DNA from: Burkholderia latens
GTDB lineage: Bacteria > Pseudomonadota > Gammaproteobacteria > Burkholderiales > Burkholderiaceae
Length of the DNA: 45,481 nucleotides
NCBI RefSeq assembly: GCF_001718795.1
Contig: NZ_CP013436.1
Span: forward strand, 1 to 45,481
Direction: 5' to 3'
Under the pieces are notes generated by a model. That model was not told the origin of the DNA. It searched no databases and saw only the letters and a program-made list of their open reading frames with translations. A program made the translations under genes and the position numbers. Positions 1-8,548 of the stretch are shown in pieces. How positions within the stretch are numbered: the stretch's first letter is position 1; every line of letters begins with the position of its first letter.

Positions 1-1029
1 ATGAAAGGTTGGGGTAATAGAGTGACGCCCCGCCCCTTGAGAACCTGCCGCATGCCGCACAAGCATAACGCCGCTCGCCGGCATCACATCCCGAAGATGG
101 CGCACCGCGTGACGAACTGGCCTGAGTACGAAGCGGGCCTGCGCAGCCGGGGCAGCCTGACGGTGTGGATCACGCCCGAGGCGCTCGCGCAGTGGCGGGC
201 GCCGCGGCGCACCACGCCGGGCGGCCAGCCGCGTTATTCGGACCGGGCGATCGAGACCGCGCTGATGTTGGGCAGTGCGCTGCGCATGCGGCTGCGGCAA
301 GCCGAAGGCCTGCTCGGTTCGGTGCTGCGGCTGATGAGCCTGACGCTGCCGGTGCCCGATCACACCACGCTGAGCCGGCGCGCGAAGCGGCGCCCCGCGC
401 TCAGCGTTGCACCATTGCCCGACGGTCCACTGGACCTGCTGGTCGACAGCACCGGGCTGCAGGTCTACGGTGCGGGGCAGTGGCTGCAGGAGAAACACGG
501 TGTGAAGTCGCGCCGCAGCTGGCGCAAGCTGCATCTGGCCGTCGATGCCGACACCGGGCAGATCGTGGCGCACACGCTCACCGATCAGGACGGCGACGAT
601 CCGTCCCAGGTCGCGCCGCTGCTGGATCAGATCCCGGGCGAGCTCGGGCGGTTCATCGCCGACGGCGCGCATGACGGTGCCCCGACGTACCAGACGGTCA
701 CGCGCCACAGCGCGAGCGCGCAGATCGTGATTCCACCGCGCTCGAGCGCCGTGCGCAGCTGCGAGACCGGGCCGCCCACGCAGCGTGACCGCCATCTCGA
801 ATCGATCGCGGCACAGGGGCGGCTGGCCTGGCAGAAGGCGAGCGGTTATGGCCGGCGGGCCCTGGTCGAAACCACGATGGGCCGCTACAAGGCGCTGATC
901 GGCGCGCGTCTGCGGGCACGCGATCCCGAGGCTCAGCAGACCGAAGTGGCGATCGGCGTGGCGGTGCTCAACCGCATGCTGGCCGCGGCACGCCCGAAGT
1001 CCGTTCGCTGTAAGGTGCACGCCGCATAG
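1..1029 (+). CDS. IS5-family (IS903 group) transposase
   Basis: Transposase of 342 residues that cuts and joins the ends of its own element. An N-terminal DNA-binding region (about residues 30-130, with the repeat-like TTLSRRAKRRP) precedes a DDE RNase-H-fold domain. I place the catalytic residues at D149 (LLVDSTG), D221 (IADGAHD) and E290 (ALVETTMGRYK). The ATG at base 1 follows the 23-bp left tip located at the far end of the window, so the gene is complete on the circular molecule. Five further copies of this gene occur in the window, one of them truncated. Length and motif order fit IS903-group enzymes, and nothing suggests this copy is broken. Confidence 0.93.
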   Translation: MKGWGNRVTPRPLRTCRMPHKHNAARRHHIPKMAHRVTNWPEYEAGLRSRGSLTVWITPEALAQWRAPRRTTPGGQPRYSDRAIETALMLGSALRMRLRQAEGLLGSVLRLMSLTLPVPDHTTLSRRAKRRPALSVAPLPDGPLDLLVDSTGLQVYGAGQWLQEKHGVKSRRSWRKLHLAVDADTGQIVAHTLTDQDGDDPSQVAPLLDQIPGELGRFIADGAHDGAPTYQTVTRHSASAQIVIPPRSSAVRSCETGPPTQRDRHLESIAAQGRLAWQKASGYGRRALVETTMGRYKALIGARLRARDPEAQQTEVAIGVAVLNRMLAAARPKSVRCKVHAA

Positions 1030-1082
1030 CCCACGGGGTAAGGGGCGCATTGCGCCCGGCGGCGCCTCCATGCACCAACGCC
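1..1082 (+). mobile_element. IS903-like IS5-family element, copy 1 (main part; left end is at 45459-45481)
   Basis: This is the body and right end of an IS5-family element of the IS903 type. The right terminal repeat TCCATGCACCAACGCC lies at 1067-1082 and mirrors the left tip GGCGTTGGTGCACGGA found at the other end of the window (45459). Joined over the seam the element is 1,105 bp, the same as the intact copies at 30526, 35765 and 38927. Its transposase is identical in protein sequence to the copy at 38927-40031. No 9-bp target duplication is seen: the 9 bases left of the element are AGAAATATG and the right flank begins GCTCGCCGA. Confidence 0.93.
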
Positions 1083-1101
1083 GCTCGCCGAGGAAGTAAA
1101 C

Positions 1102-1120
1102 AGCCCCTCACGGGCTTTTT
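1102..1120 (+). terminator. Possible rho-independent terminator
   Basis: A short stem AGCCC/GGGCT (1102-1106 and 1112-1116) is followed by a run of T to 1120. It lies 73 bp after the transposase stop and could end transcription leaving the IS element on the plus strand. The stem is only 5 bp, so the call is tentative. Confidence 0.4.
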
Positions 1121-1131
1121 GAACTGGCCTC

Positions 1132-1155
1132 TAAGCGCAAACCCAAAGGCGTCCT
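1132..1155. repeat. 24-bp motif shared with 40156-40179, downstream of two effector-like genes
   Basis: The 24 bases here match 40156-40179 with a single mismatch (A/G at the ninth base); the shared core is GAACCCAAAGGCGTCC-like. Both copies sit 60-105 bp beyond the stop codon of a minus-strand effector-like gene (1260-2276 and 40239-41288). Function unknown; it may be a common 3' flank from a shared origin or part of a transcript end. Confidence 0.6.
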
Positions 1156-1259
1156 CTCACGTTTCGGCCGTCGCCGACATGATCGCGAGCATCGAATCGT
1201 GGAGGGAGAGGGCGATGCGCGGCTGCCCAACGACGTGACACTTGATCCCCGCGTGCAAG

Positions 1260-2276
1260 CTATTCGCCTTGTCCAGACTTCCCGTACATCGATTTGTACG
1301 CTTGCAGCCCAGCTTCGTAGAATTCCTCTTTGCTTGTGCACTGGACGGCGGGAGCGTCCAGTGCGCTGGAACCCACCAGGTGATCCGGGATCTTGACCAG
1401 TGAGTGAATCTGCTCGCCCATTCGGTCTTGAGGCCAGCCAGCCGGCAATCTCTCGGTAATTCGAAGTGTTGCGACGGTCTTGTAACCGTAGAGCTTGAGA
1501 CGATCCGCAGCCAACCCCTGCATGCATTCGGCTACGTTGACGTTATCGATTTTCATGACGCCACGCCGGGTCAGGTCAAGCGATTCTTGCCGTCCGGCGG
1601 TCTTCGGCAGATTGAACCCGCTGATTGCTTCAACGCGGCCATCCGGCGTGGGCTTCGTTGTTGCAATCCCGCCGCTTCCGCTTCCATTGAGATAGAGTTT
1701 TGCGCCCATCCGTTCAAAGTCAGTCGCGGACCGTTCTAGCACATCGCGCCCGCGATCTCCGTGAGCTTGCAGTGCTCGGTCGCGGGCTCGGACGAACGTT
1801 TGAGCATCAACCTCGTAGAAGCGCCCTGTCTTCCTCGCTTGCGACGACGGCGATCCTACGTCGGCTTGATAGGCCTTCAGCGGTCTGCAAACAATTGACT
1901 GCCCGTGCAGATCACTTCCGAAAGTTAGCGCCTCCCGAGGGACTGCGAGTTCCGCGACCGAAACGTCATGCGGACGGTATTCAGAAGGCTTGATGACGCC
2001 GCTGGCCTGCGTTGCTCGCGAAGGTTGCCGCGCGGCATTCCCAGGTTCGGCGGCGAGGCCGGACATACGGGCCTCAAGGCCTGCCCGTGTGTGACTGGCG
2101 CTCCTTCGAGTTCCGATGCCAGATAATTCAGCAAGCCGAGAATCCACAGATAGTGCCTGACCGGCAGGCGCCGAGGCACTCGGCTGTACAGGCCTGTTGG
2201 TCTGGTGTTGGAGATCATAAGCCCCTGATTGCCCTTCGTAGGCAGCAGGGTTGTTACGGCTGAAGCAAATTCCCAT
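1260..2276 (-). CDS. Putative type III effector with N-myristoylation motif
   Basis: I do not recognise the 338-residue product. It starts MGICFSRNN: Gly2 with Ser6 and Cys4 matches the eukaryotic N-myristoylation/palmitoylation signal seen in plant-pathogen effectors such as AvrPto or AvrB, which targets a protein to host membranes after injection. The first 110 residues are rich in Ser, Ala, Pro and Gln with little predicted structure, typical of type III secretion signals. The rest looks globular, with no catalytic motif I can name. The ATG is only 37 bp past the stop codon of an IS66 tnpC on the same strand. No TTCG-N16-TTCG box is found in the 120 bases upstream, so its native promoter may have been displaced. 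Effector status is inference; that this is a coding gene is fairly secure. Confidence 0.68.
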   Translation of the reverse strand: MGICFSRNNPAAYEGQSGAYDLQHQTNRPVQPSASAPAGQALSVDSRLAELSGIGTRRSASHTRAGLEARMSGLAAEPGNAARQPSRATQASGVIKPSEYRPHDVSVAELAVPREALTFGSDLHGQSIVCRPLKAYQADVGSPSSQARKTGRFYEVDAQTFVRARDRALQAHGDRGRDVLERSATDFERMGAKLYLNGSGSGGIATTKPTPDGRVEAISGFNLPKTAGRQESLDLTRRGVMKIDNVNVAECMQGLAADRLKLYGYKTVATLRITERLPAGWPQDRMGEQIHSLVKIPDHLVGSSALDAPAVQCTSKEEFYEAGLQAYKSMYGKSGQGE

Positions 2277-2313
2277 ATCTCTATGTCTCTATAAGGTGGA
2301 CGCGTCGCAAGCG

Positions 2314-3921
2314 TTACACATCCAAAGTGGAAAGTTGCCACGGCAGCAGCGACTCATAGTCGTCGGCGGTCTGCGCGTGAGGCAACGCAGTGAATAGTGT
2401 TTTGAGATACGCATACGGCTCGACGCCATTGGCCCTGCACGTCTCGATCAGCGAATACAGGTTCATCGAGGCCTTTGCGCCGCGCACGGTGTCGGCGAAT
2501 AACCATGCCTTGCGGCCGACGACAAACGGTCTGATCGCGTTCTCACAGGCGTTATTCGACATCGGCCACGCGCCGCTTTCCACGTAGCGGATCAGTTTCG
2601 GCCATTGCCCCTGCAGGTAGTGCAGCGCCTGCCCGAGTTTGCCCTGCGGCAGTACCGCGTGCACGTTGTCAAGCAGCAGCACTCCGATACGTACGAGCAC
2701 GGGGCGGCTGTCACGCTGCCTCAGGTCGTACCGCGCGGCATCGGTTGCGTCCTTCGCTCGTGCCTCGATCGCGAACAGTTCGCCGATCAGCGCCACGAAC
2801 TGGCCGGGCAGTGAACCTGCGCGCTTCTCTTTGGGCAGCACCGCCTCGGCCTCGACAAAGTAGCGCCGTGCATGCGCCCAGCAGCCCAGATGCACGAGCT
2901 GGTTCACGCGCGCGATCTCGTCGTATGGCGCGTAGCCGTCGGTCATCAGCACCGCGCCCGGGCGCACGCCCGCGTACAGCTCGGCCGCCTGCGCGGTGCC
3001 GCGCGTCGGACTATAGCCGAACAGGCGCACCGGCGGCCCGGTGCCGTTCATCTGCACCCACACGAAACTCTTTGCCTGCGCGGCACGGCCCGGTTCCTTG
3101 AGCACCTGCACGGTGGTTTCATCTCCGTACTGGATGTCGCTGTCGAGCAGAATGTCGCGCATTAAGTTGATCAGCGGCTGCACCGCGACGCCTAGCCGGA
3201 TCACGGTGGCCGCCAGCGTGCCGCGCGAGATGTCGCCACCAATGCGCCGCAGAATCGCCGCCACGCGATACAGCGGCAGCCCGTCGACGAACTTCGCCAC
3301 CACGAACCGCGCGAGCGCTGCTTCGGTAAAGAGGCTGCGCGGGATGATGCGCGCCGGTGCCGGTGCGGTGCGCATGCCCTGATCGCAGGTGGGGCACGCA
3401 TAGACCGGATACTCGTGGCGGATCACGCGGATCTGCTCGGGCACGATGTCGAGTTGCTCGCGCACCCGCACATCGATCTGCACGAGCGTCGAGCCGTCGT
3501 GTTCGCAGGTACGTTCAGCTTCGCTCAGGTCATGGCGCACCGTCACGCGCGGCAGCGCCGGATCGAGCGGACGGCGGCCGCGCCGCGTGCGCTGGTGCGC
3601 ACCGACCGCGACCTTGCCATCGCTCTCCCGCTCGGGTTCCGCGCCGTCCGCAAGCGCCTCGGCCTCGTCGAAGAACAGGTCGCGCTGGCGCGGATCACGC
3701 GCCTCGCTCTTCGCGGCGAACAGCCGCCGCTGGAACAGCTTCAGACGCTCGTGATAGAGGTCGCGCTCGGTGGTCACCACGCGCAGTTCGGCGCGCAGGT
3801 TCGCGCGTTCCTCGAGCAGCGTGTTGCGCTGACTGACGACTTCGTCCCGTTCGAGAACGGCAGCATCGCGCCCGGCAAGGAGCGCGTCATACTGTTCGGC
3901 GGTGAGCGTGACGTTGGACAT
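2314..3921 (-). CDS. tnpC: IS66-family transposase TnpC
   Basis: Full-length IS66 transposase of 535 residues. The order is a leucine-rich coiled coil (about 15-65), a Cys/His zinc-finger region (CEHDG, then CPTCDQG) and a DDE domain with YGDETTVQVL, VLMTDGYAPYD and the Glu in NACENAIRPF. It is the catalytic subunit of the tnpA-tnpB-tnpC set, but its partners are incomplete in this copy. The protein differs from the copy at 41315-42967 by clustered substitutions in the last 250 residues and in its C-terminus (ends STLDV here). It lies head-to-tail with the effector-like gene at 1260-2276, with 37 bp between. Confidence 0.9.
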   Translation of the reverse strand: MSNVTLTAEQYDALLAGRDAAVLERDEVVSQRNTLLEERANLRAELRVVTTERDLYHERLKLFQRRLFAAKSEARDPRQRDLFFDEAEALADGAEPERESDGKVAVGAHQRTRRGRRPLDPALPRVTVRHDLSEAERTCEHDGSTLVQIDVRVREQLDIVPEQIRVIRHEYPVYACPTCDQGMRTAPAPARIIPRSLFTEAALARFVVAKFVDGLPLYRVAAILRRIGGDISRGTLAATVIRLGVAVQPLINLMRDILLDSDIQYGDETTVQVLKEPGRAAQAKSFVWVQMNGTGPPVRLFGYSPTRGTAQAAELYAGVRPGAVLMTDGYAPYDEIARVNQLVHLGCWAHARRYFVEAEAVLPKEKRAGSLPGQFVALIGELFAIEARAKDATDAARYDLRQRDSRPVLVRIGVLLLDNVHAVLPQGKLGQALHYLQGQWPKLIRYVESGAWPMSNNACENAIRPFVVGRKAWLFADTVRGAKASMNLYSLIETCRANGVEPYAYLKTLFTALPHAQTADDYESLLPWQLSTLDV

Positions 3922-3953
3922 TGCGGCATTAGACCGCCATCATGTTCAGCGTT

Positions 3954-4133
3954 CTATCCCGCCGTGCGGTAACTTCGCTTCGGGTGACGTTTCATCGCAT
4001 CGAGATTGATCCCATCAAGCAGCCATTCCAGCTGCTCGACACTCAGCTCGATCACCGGCTGCTCGCGGCGGGGCCAGATAAACCGGTCCGCCTCGAGCCG
4101 CTTCAGCAGGAGCCAGAAGCCGTTTTTATCCCA
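3954..4133 (-). pseudogene. tnpB: IS66 TnpB, C-terminal fragment
   Basis: Only the last 60 residues of TnpB remain (WDKNGFWLLLKRLE, then RFIWP, ending KRSYRTAG). IS66 TnpB proteins are about 115 residues, so the first half is missing. The break is at the tip of the IS5-family element starting at 4134. The same truncation recurs at 43000-43179. Confidence 0.85.
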
Positions 4134-5309
4134 CAACTGATTGCGGGTTTTCCGAAGTGGCCGAATTTGTCTGCGAGCCGCATCGGGACTGGCTTGCGGG
4201 GTTGGCGAGGGCGGACCGGTTAAAGTCAAGGGTTTGCGGATGCGAAAATGGCTGGAAACCATGGACGGCAGGCGATTCCGACGAAATTGAGTGAAGCGCA
4301 GTTCGAGCAATTTGTCTTGCCGCATCTGAGCCGGGGCCGGCGCGGGCCGCCGCCGACATTGCCGTTGCAGAAGATCTTCAACTACATCCTGCAGGCGCTC
4401 TATATGGGGTGCCAGTGGAAGATGCTGCCGATCGAAACGAATGCAAACGGGCTGCCTGAAATCCACCCCACACGCATCTACCGAATGATGCGACGCTGGC
4501 AGGCCGACGGCAGCATCGACCGGGTCTTTGCGGGCTCAGTTGATCAACTCCACCATGACCAGCTCCTCGACCTCTCGACCATCCACGGCGACGGCACGAC
4601 GACGGCGGCAAAGAAAGGCGGCGACAACCTCGGTTACAGCGGGCACAAGCACCTCAAGGGCGACAAGGTGGTGGCCTTCTGCGATCGCAACTGCAACATC
4701 ATCGCGCCGTTCGTGACGGCGCCAGGCAACCGCAACGAATCGCCCCTGTTGCGCGACGCGCTGCCCAGACTCACCGCCATGGCCCGTGCCATCGGCGCAG
4801 ACCTGCAAGGCTCAACCGTCAGTCTGGATGGCGTCTACGACTGCCGCGAAAACCGCAAGGCGATCTTCAACCGCGGCATGACTCCGAACATCCCGGAGAA
4901 TGCGCGCGGGCGCAAAACACCGAAGCGGGGTCGCAGGCGGCATTTCGATGCAGCCGTCTTCGCGGAGCGCTTTAGAACCATCGAACGCGTGTTTGCCTGG
5001 GAAGACACGTTCCGCCGTCTGCTGCTGCGCTTCGAACGCATCAGTGACGTGCACTATGCGCTCAAGACGCTGGCCTACACGATGATCAACCTGCGGCACT
5101 ACTGCCGCCGCTGATCCGGGTTCGCGCGCCGCGGGCAGCCGTCTGGCCGGCGCAACGCGCCGTGACCTCGCTCGACCACACCAGCCCGATCACTTCGCCT
5201 GCCGCGCCATCCCTTCGCAGCACGAATCTTGCCATGTCCGGTACTTCATGAATCATCCGCTCCTTCAGCGGACAACCACTGAAATCCCCTCGAAACTAGC
5301 AACCAGTTG
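4134..5309 (+). mobile_element. IS5-family element (ISL2/IS1031-like), copy 1
   Basis: Complete element of 1,176 bp. The ends share CAACTG-A/G-TTGC: left CAACTGATTGCGGG at 4134, and right (read inward) CAACTGGTTGCTAG ending at 5309. Copy 2 (43180-44355) is also 1,176 bp. On the left it abuts IS66 tnpB; on the right it abuts a 14-bp tip of the IS903-like element (5310-5323). Comparing the flanks with copy 2 indicates a 3-bp target duplication ATG, as expected for this subgroup of IS5. Confidence 0.88.
4248..5114 (+). CDS. IS5-family transposase (ISL2/IS1031-like)
   Basis: Intact 288-residue transposase. An N-terminal helix-turn-helix-like DUF4096 region (about 12-90, with LQALYMGCQWKMLP) is followed by the DDE domain with D115 (IHGDGTTT), D194 (SLDGVYDC) and E246 (IERVFAWEDTF). 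It is identical in protein sequence to the copy at 43375-44241, which lies on the opposite strand. Start ATG at 4248 lies about 114 bp inside the element; the non-coding 3' end extends to 5309. Confidence 0.92.
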   Translation: MAGNHGRQAIPTKLSEAQFEQFVLPHLSRGRRGPPPTLPLQKIFNYILQALYMGCQWKMLPIETNANGLPEIHPTRIYRMMRRWQADGSIDRVFAGSVDQLHHDQLLDLSTIHGDGTTTAAKKGGDNLGYSGHKHLKGDKVVAFCDRNCNIIAPFVTAPGNRNESPLLRDALPRLTAMARAIGADLQGSTVSLDGVYDCRENRKAIFNRGMTPNIPENARGRKTPKRGRRRHFDAAVFAERFRTIERVFAWEDTFRRLLLRFERISDVHYALKTLAYTMINLRHYCRR

Positions 5310-5323
5310 CATGCACCAACGCC
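5310..5323 (-). repeat. 14-bp remnant tip of an IS903-like element
   Basis: CATGCACCAACGCC is the reverse complement of the first 14 bases of the IS903-like element. It is wedged between the IS5-family element and the dnaE2 fragment. The matching remainder of the same end (starting ATGGATAGCC) is at 44356, and the two halves overlap by ATG. Confidence 0.85.
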
Positions 5324-6270
5324 GCGAATACGGCTTCCCGGAGAGCCATGCGGCCAGCTTTGCGCTACTCGTCTACTCGAGCGCCTGGCTGCGTCGACAC
5401 GAACCGGGCGTGTTCCTGACCGCCCTGCTCAACAGCCAGCCCATGGGCTTTTACACGCCGTCGCAGCTGCTGCAGGACGCGCAGCGCCGCGGGGTTGAGG
5501 TGCTGCCCGTCGACGTCAACGCGAGCACATGGGATTCGGCGATCGAAGGACCGACGACGTCGGCGCCCGTGCGCCTCGGCTTCTCGCTGTTGCGCGGCAT
5601 GCGCGAGGACGTCGCCGGCCGCATCGAGCTCGCACGCGCGGCGCGGCCGTTTGCCGACGTCGCGGACCTCGCGCGTCGCGCCCAGCTTGATCGGCACGAC
5701 CTGCAGGTGCTCGCAGGCGCGAACGCACTTCGAGCGCTCGCCGGCGATAACCGACGCGACGCGCTGTGGCTGGCTGCCGCCGCCGTGCCCGATCGAGATC
5801 TGCTGCGCGGCACCGAACGCGACGACGCGGTGCCGGCATTGCCTCGGGCATCGGAGGGTCACGAGATCGTAACCGACTATCGCGCGATGGGCTTCACGCT
5901 CGGCCGGCATCCGCTGGCGCTGCTGCGCGATCGCCTCGCGCTGGATCACCTGCAGTCGGCCGAGCAGCTGGCGACGTTGCGCAGCGGCCAGCTCGCGCGC
6001 GCGTGCGGACTGGTCACGGTACGCCAACGGCCGGGCACGGCGAACGGCGTGCTGTTCATGACGCTCGAGGACGAGACGGGCCAGGTCAACGTGATCCTCT
6101 GGCCCGGTCTGTTGGAGAAGTTCCGGAAGGAAGCGCTCGGCGCCGCGCTGCTGGCTGTGTACGGCGTATGGCAGGCCGAAGGTAAGGTGCGGCATCTGAT
6201 CGCGAGCAAGCTCGTCGACCGGACCGAGTTGCTCGGCGCACTGCCGACGACGGCGCGGGAGTTTTGTTAG
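5324..6270 (+). pseudogene. dnaE2: Error-prone DNA polymerase DnaE2 (ImuC), C-terminal fragment
   Basis: The reading frame from 5324 to the stop at 6270 encodes the last ~315 residues of DnaE2/ImuC, a translesion polymerase normally over 1,000 residues long. The run REYGFPESHAASFALLVY and NSQPMGFYTPSQLL are hallmark sequences. They are followed by a helix-hairpin-helix region and a C-terminal OB-fold (GVLFMTLEDETGQVNVILW). The polymerase and PHP domains are missing. The upstream boundary is the tip of an IS903-like element, and the in-frame ATG at 5248 lies inside the neighbouring IS, so it is not a real start. No imuA or imuB remains. Certainly non-functional as a polymerase. Confidence 0.92.
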
Positions 6271-6304
6271 GGACTACATCATTGAAGCCGAGCTAACGGA
6301 AGAT

Positions 6305-7531
6305 TTACGCGAGCGTTTCGCCAATCCTACCCGCAAGCCATGCGGTGAAGGCAGTTTTCTCGAGAACGTTCTTGAACACCCCTTCTGCTTCGACATACGA
6401 CCCGACGGCGCCCCCAGACGCTGCATATTGGCGCACGAACTCGCTCCGCTCGTCCGACGACAGACCGCGAATCGCAGTAGCGATCAGCTTCGACCTCGCA
6501 TCTGCCGCGGCCTCTGCTTCATCGATCACTGCCTTCTGCGCCCGACGCGCGGACTCTTCAATCACCTCAACCGTCTCGATGTCTCCCCCGCCTTCGAATA
6601 CCGTGCGCGCGTATCCGCCAGCATTCTTTTTAATCTTCTTGTTCCGAATCTGCTGCTCTACATACTGGGCCGTCTTCGTCGCCCGATCTGGATCATGCTG
6701 GATCCAATCGACAGCAAGTCGGCCCGAGATACCAAGCTTCACGAGCCGACGATAGGTTTCAGAATCGCGGATCGCGGCCTGCTCCTCACTATCACTCTCG
6801 TCGTACATCGACCGCTGCGGATTGTCCTCCACCAAGAAACGGATCTTGGCGACACGACGGTTCTGTCGTTCGTACTCCGGAGTGATCAATATATTCGATA
6901 CCGTGTTTACTTCCTTCACCGCCTTTTTGATCACTTCCGAATTGAAGTGTTTGAACTCGTCATATGTTGACGCTTCGGCGCCGAGAAGCTTTCGCCAGAT
7001 GTCGACCGATATCCAACCAGTCGACCCCGTGCGTTTGAATCGCAAGCAGTTTTCATACAAAGCGAGCGCATACGCCCCACTGAACTGCTTTTGAACGTTG
7101 ATGTTGATGAGCAAGTAGATTTCTGGATTCGCGAGCTTGTTCGCGAGTGCGCTGCTGTACTCGTATGTGACGATCCCGTTCCGGATGTTCGCCGAGCTCA
7201 GAAGGGTTGTGACTCCCCACTCCTCGTCCCCAGCCGCATGCAAGATATCGAACTCAATCGGAGTGGTCGAGATCTTCTTGAGCGCTTCCTTGAGTGCACT
7301 CGTGTTCTTACTATCGAACCCCAGCATCTCGCTCATGATCCCAACGGGAATCTCATGAACTGATTTCTTCAACAGGTTGTCGTAGGCGTTCAGCAGTAGG
7401 ACATTCGACAACTTCCGCCCAAGCAACCCGAGATCGCCACCGACATGCACCGTACCAACGTGCTTGCGAAGTTCGCTCGACGGCACACTGGCAATCAACG
7501 AGCTACCGGATTTTTGTTTTCCCACCGCCAT
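6305..7531 (-). CDS. rep: Plasmid replication initiator protein, Rep_3 family
   Basis: Initiator of 408 residues that binds iterons at the origin to start plasmid replication. Rep_3-type proteins have two winged helices. Here I see the first at about residues 25-130 (LRKHVGTVHVGGDLGLLGRKL, then VGIMSEMLGFDSKNTSALKEALKKI) and the second at about 150-245 (GAYALALYENCLRF, ISVDIWRKLLG, FNSEVIKKAVKEVN). The alanine- and charge-rich C-terminal 130 residues go beyond the core fold. It reads away from the iteron cluster that begins 75 bp upstream of its start, the standard layout. Incompatibility group unknown. Confidence 0.88.
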   Translation of the reverse strand: MAVGKQKSGSSLIASVPSSELRKHVGTVHVGGDLGLLGRKLSNVLLLNAYDNLLKKSVHEIPVGIMSEMLGFDSKNTSALKEALKKISTTPIEFDILHAAGDEEWGVTTLLSSANIRNGIVTYEYSSALANKLANPEIYLLININVQKQFSGAYALALYENCLRFKRTGSTGWISVDIWRKLLGAEASTYDEFKHFNSEVIKKAVKEVNTVSNILITPEYERQNRRVAKIRFLVEDNPQRSMYDESDSEEQAAIRDSETYRRLVKLGISGRLAVDWIQHDPDRATKTAQYVEQQIRNKKIKKNAGGYARTVFEGGGDIETVEVIEESARRAQKAVIDEAEAAADARSKLIATAIRGLSSDERSEFVRQYAASGGAVGSYVEAEGVFKNVLEKTAFTAWLAGRIGETLA

Positions 7532-7604
7532 GCTGTCCTCATAGGTTGAGGAGCATTCTAGGGCGCAAAAGTCATGTTCGCAAGCTCTTGCGGATTACCT
7601 TTAA

Positions 7605-8447
7605 ATACTCCCCACAAAGCACGACTATTCGAATGCCCCACAAACCATGACTTTTGCTCGGTCATGACGCCAGCCCCATAAACCATGACCTATCGCGCAA
7701 AGAGACGACGTCCCCATATGTCATGACCTTTGCTTGAGCCGGAAGCGATCCGAAGCCCCTTGTTCGCCCCACAAACCATGACCTTTCGCGCCTTCCCCAT
7801 AAACCATGACTTGTCGGCCCCTGCCCCACAAACCATGACCTGTCATGACTTTCTGGCCGCAGTGCCCAGCTCTCCGGCCACAGCCCCCACAAACCATGAC
7901 CTTTGGCTCTGATTTCTATGCACCGTACACCGAACTCTGCATGAATAGTGAGCAGCGGCCGGACAGAATGGGCCGCCCACGCTCCCCATGAACCGCGACC
8001 TCTCGGGCGACAACATTTGCTGCAGGAGCAAGCCCCATAAACCATGACCTGAAGCGACTAAGGCCGACGCATGAGCGTCCCACAAACCATGACCTTTCCA
8101 ATCGGGTGAGAAACTATTCAATAGTTTCAAAGATTTAGTAGGAAGTGTGCGCCTACTCACTAGTCGGCATCCCCCCCACAAACCATGACCTTTGAGACGC
8201 GATAAGGGCGCCATTTCGATAGGCCAACTGAGCCGCCCCACAAATCATGACTTTTTGCCCCCCAGACTACGACCTGCGACCATCCGATTCGCTCTAAGTC
8301 TCGAAGATATCCCTTTGTATTCAATTAGTTGAGGTGCGGTCTTAAGTTAAAATCACGCTGCCCCACAAAACATGACCCCACCCCATAAACTACGACCGAG
8401 CCGCCCCACAGACCCTGACCTTTAGCCCCATAAAGGATGACCGATCA
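7605..8447 (+). repeat. Origin of replication: iteron array
   Basis: About 16 direct repeats with the consensus CCCCACAAACCATGACCTTT, all in the same orientation. They begin near 7609, 7636, 7675, 7712, 7767, 7794, 7823, 7884, 7982 (degenerate), 8031, 8079, 8174, 8236, 8361, 8379, 8403 and 8426. Spacing is irregular (18-125 bp). AT-rich stretches sit at about 8110-8145 and 8290-8355 and may be the melting region. This accounts for most of the gap between rep (7531) and 8450. I did not find a perfect DnaA box. Role as Rep binding sites is inferred from position and repetition. Confidence 0.9.
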
Positions 8448-8548
8448 TCCGTGAAACGCTCGCCGGATAAGGAGCTCAGGAAGCTAAAGGTTTTAAAGGG
8501 GTTGTCTTTTAAAGGCAACCACAGGTGTTGTTCCTCTGTGAAATTTCG

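Larger units (their letters stand above)
2297..4133 (-). mobile_element. IS66-family element, copy 1, truncated by IS5-family insertion
   Basis: The element carries tnpC and the 3' part of tnpB on the minus strand. tnpA and the start of tnpB are missing beyond 4133, where an IS5-family element begins. I place the left end near 2297 (GTGGACGCG), just after the tnpC stop, but without the right end this cannot be confirmed. A second copy at 41315-43179 is broken at exactly the same base of tnpB. The 5' half of tnpC is essentially identical in the two copies, while the 3' half has diverged. Confidence 0.8.

Noticed and set aside
5248..5323. ATG at 5248 as start of a DnaE2-like protein
   Set aside because: These codons are inside the IS5-family right end and IS903 tip; similarity to DnaE2 begins only after 5323.
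7605..8447. CRISPR array
   Set aside because: The 20-bp repeats have irregular and short spacing and lie upstream of rep; they are iterons, with no cas genes.
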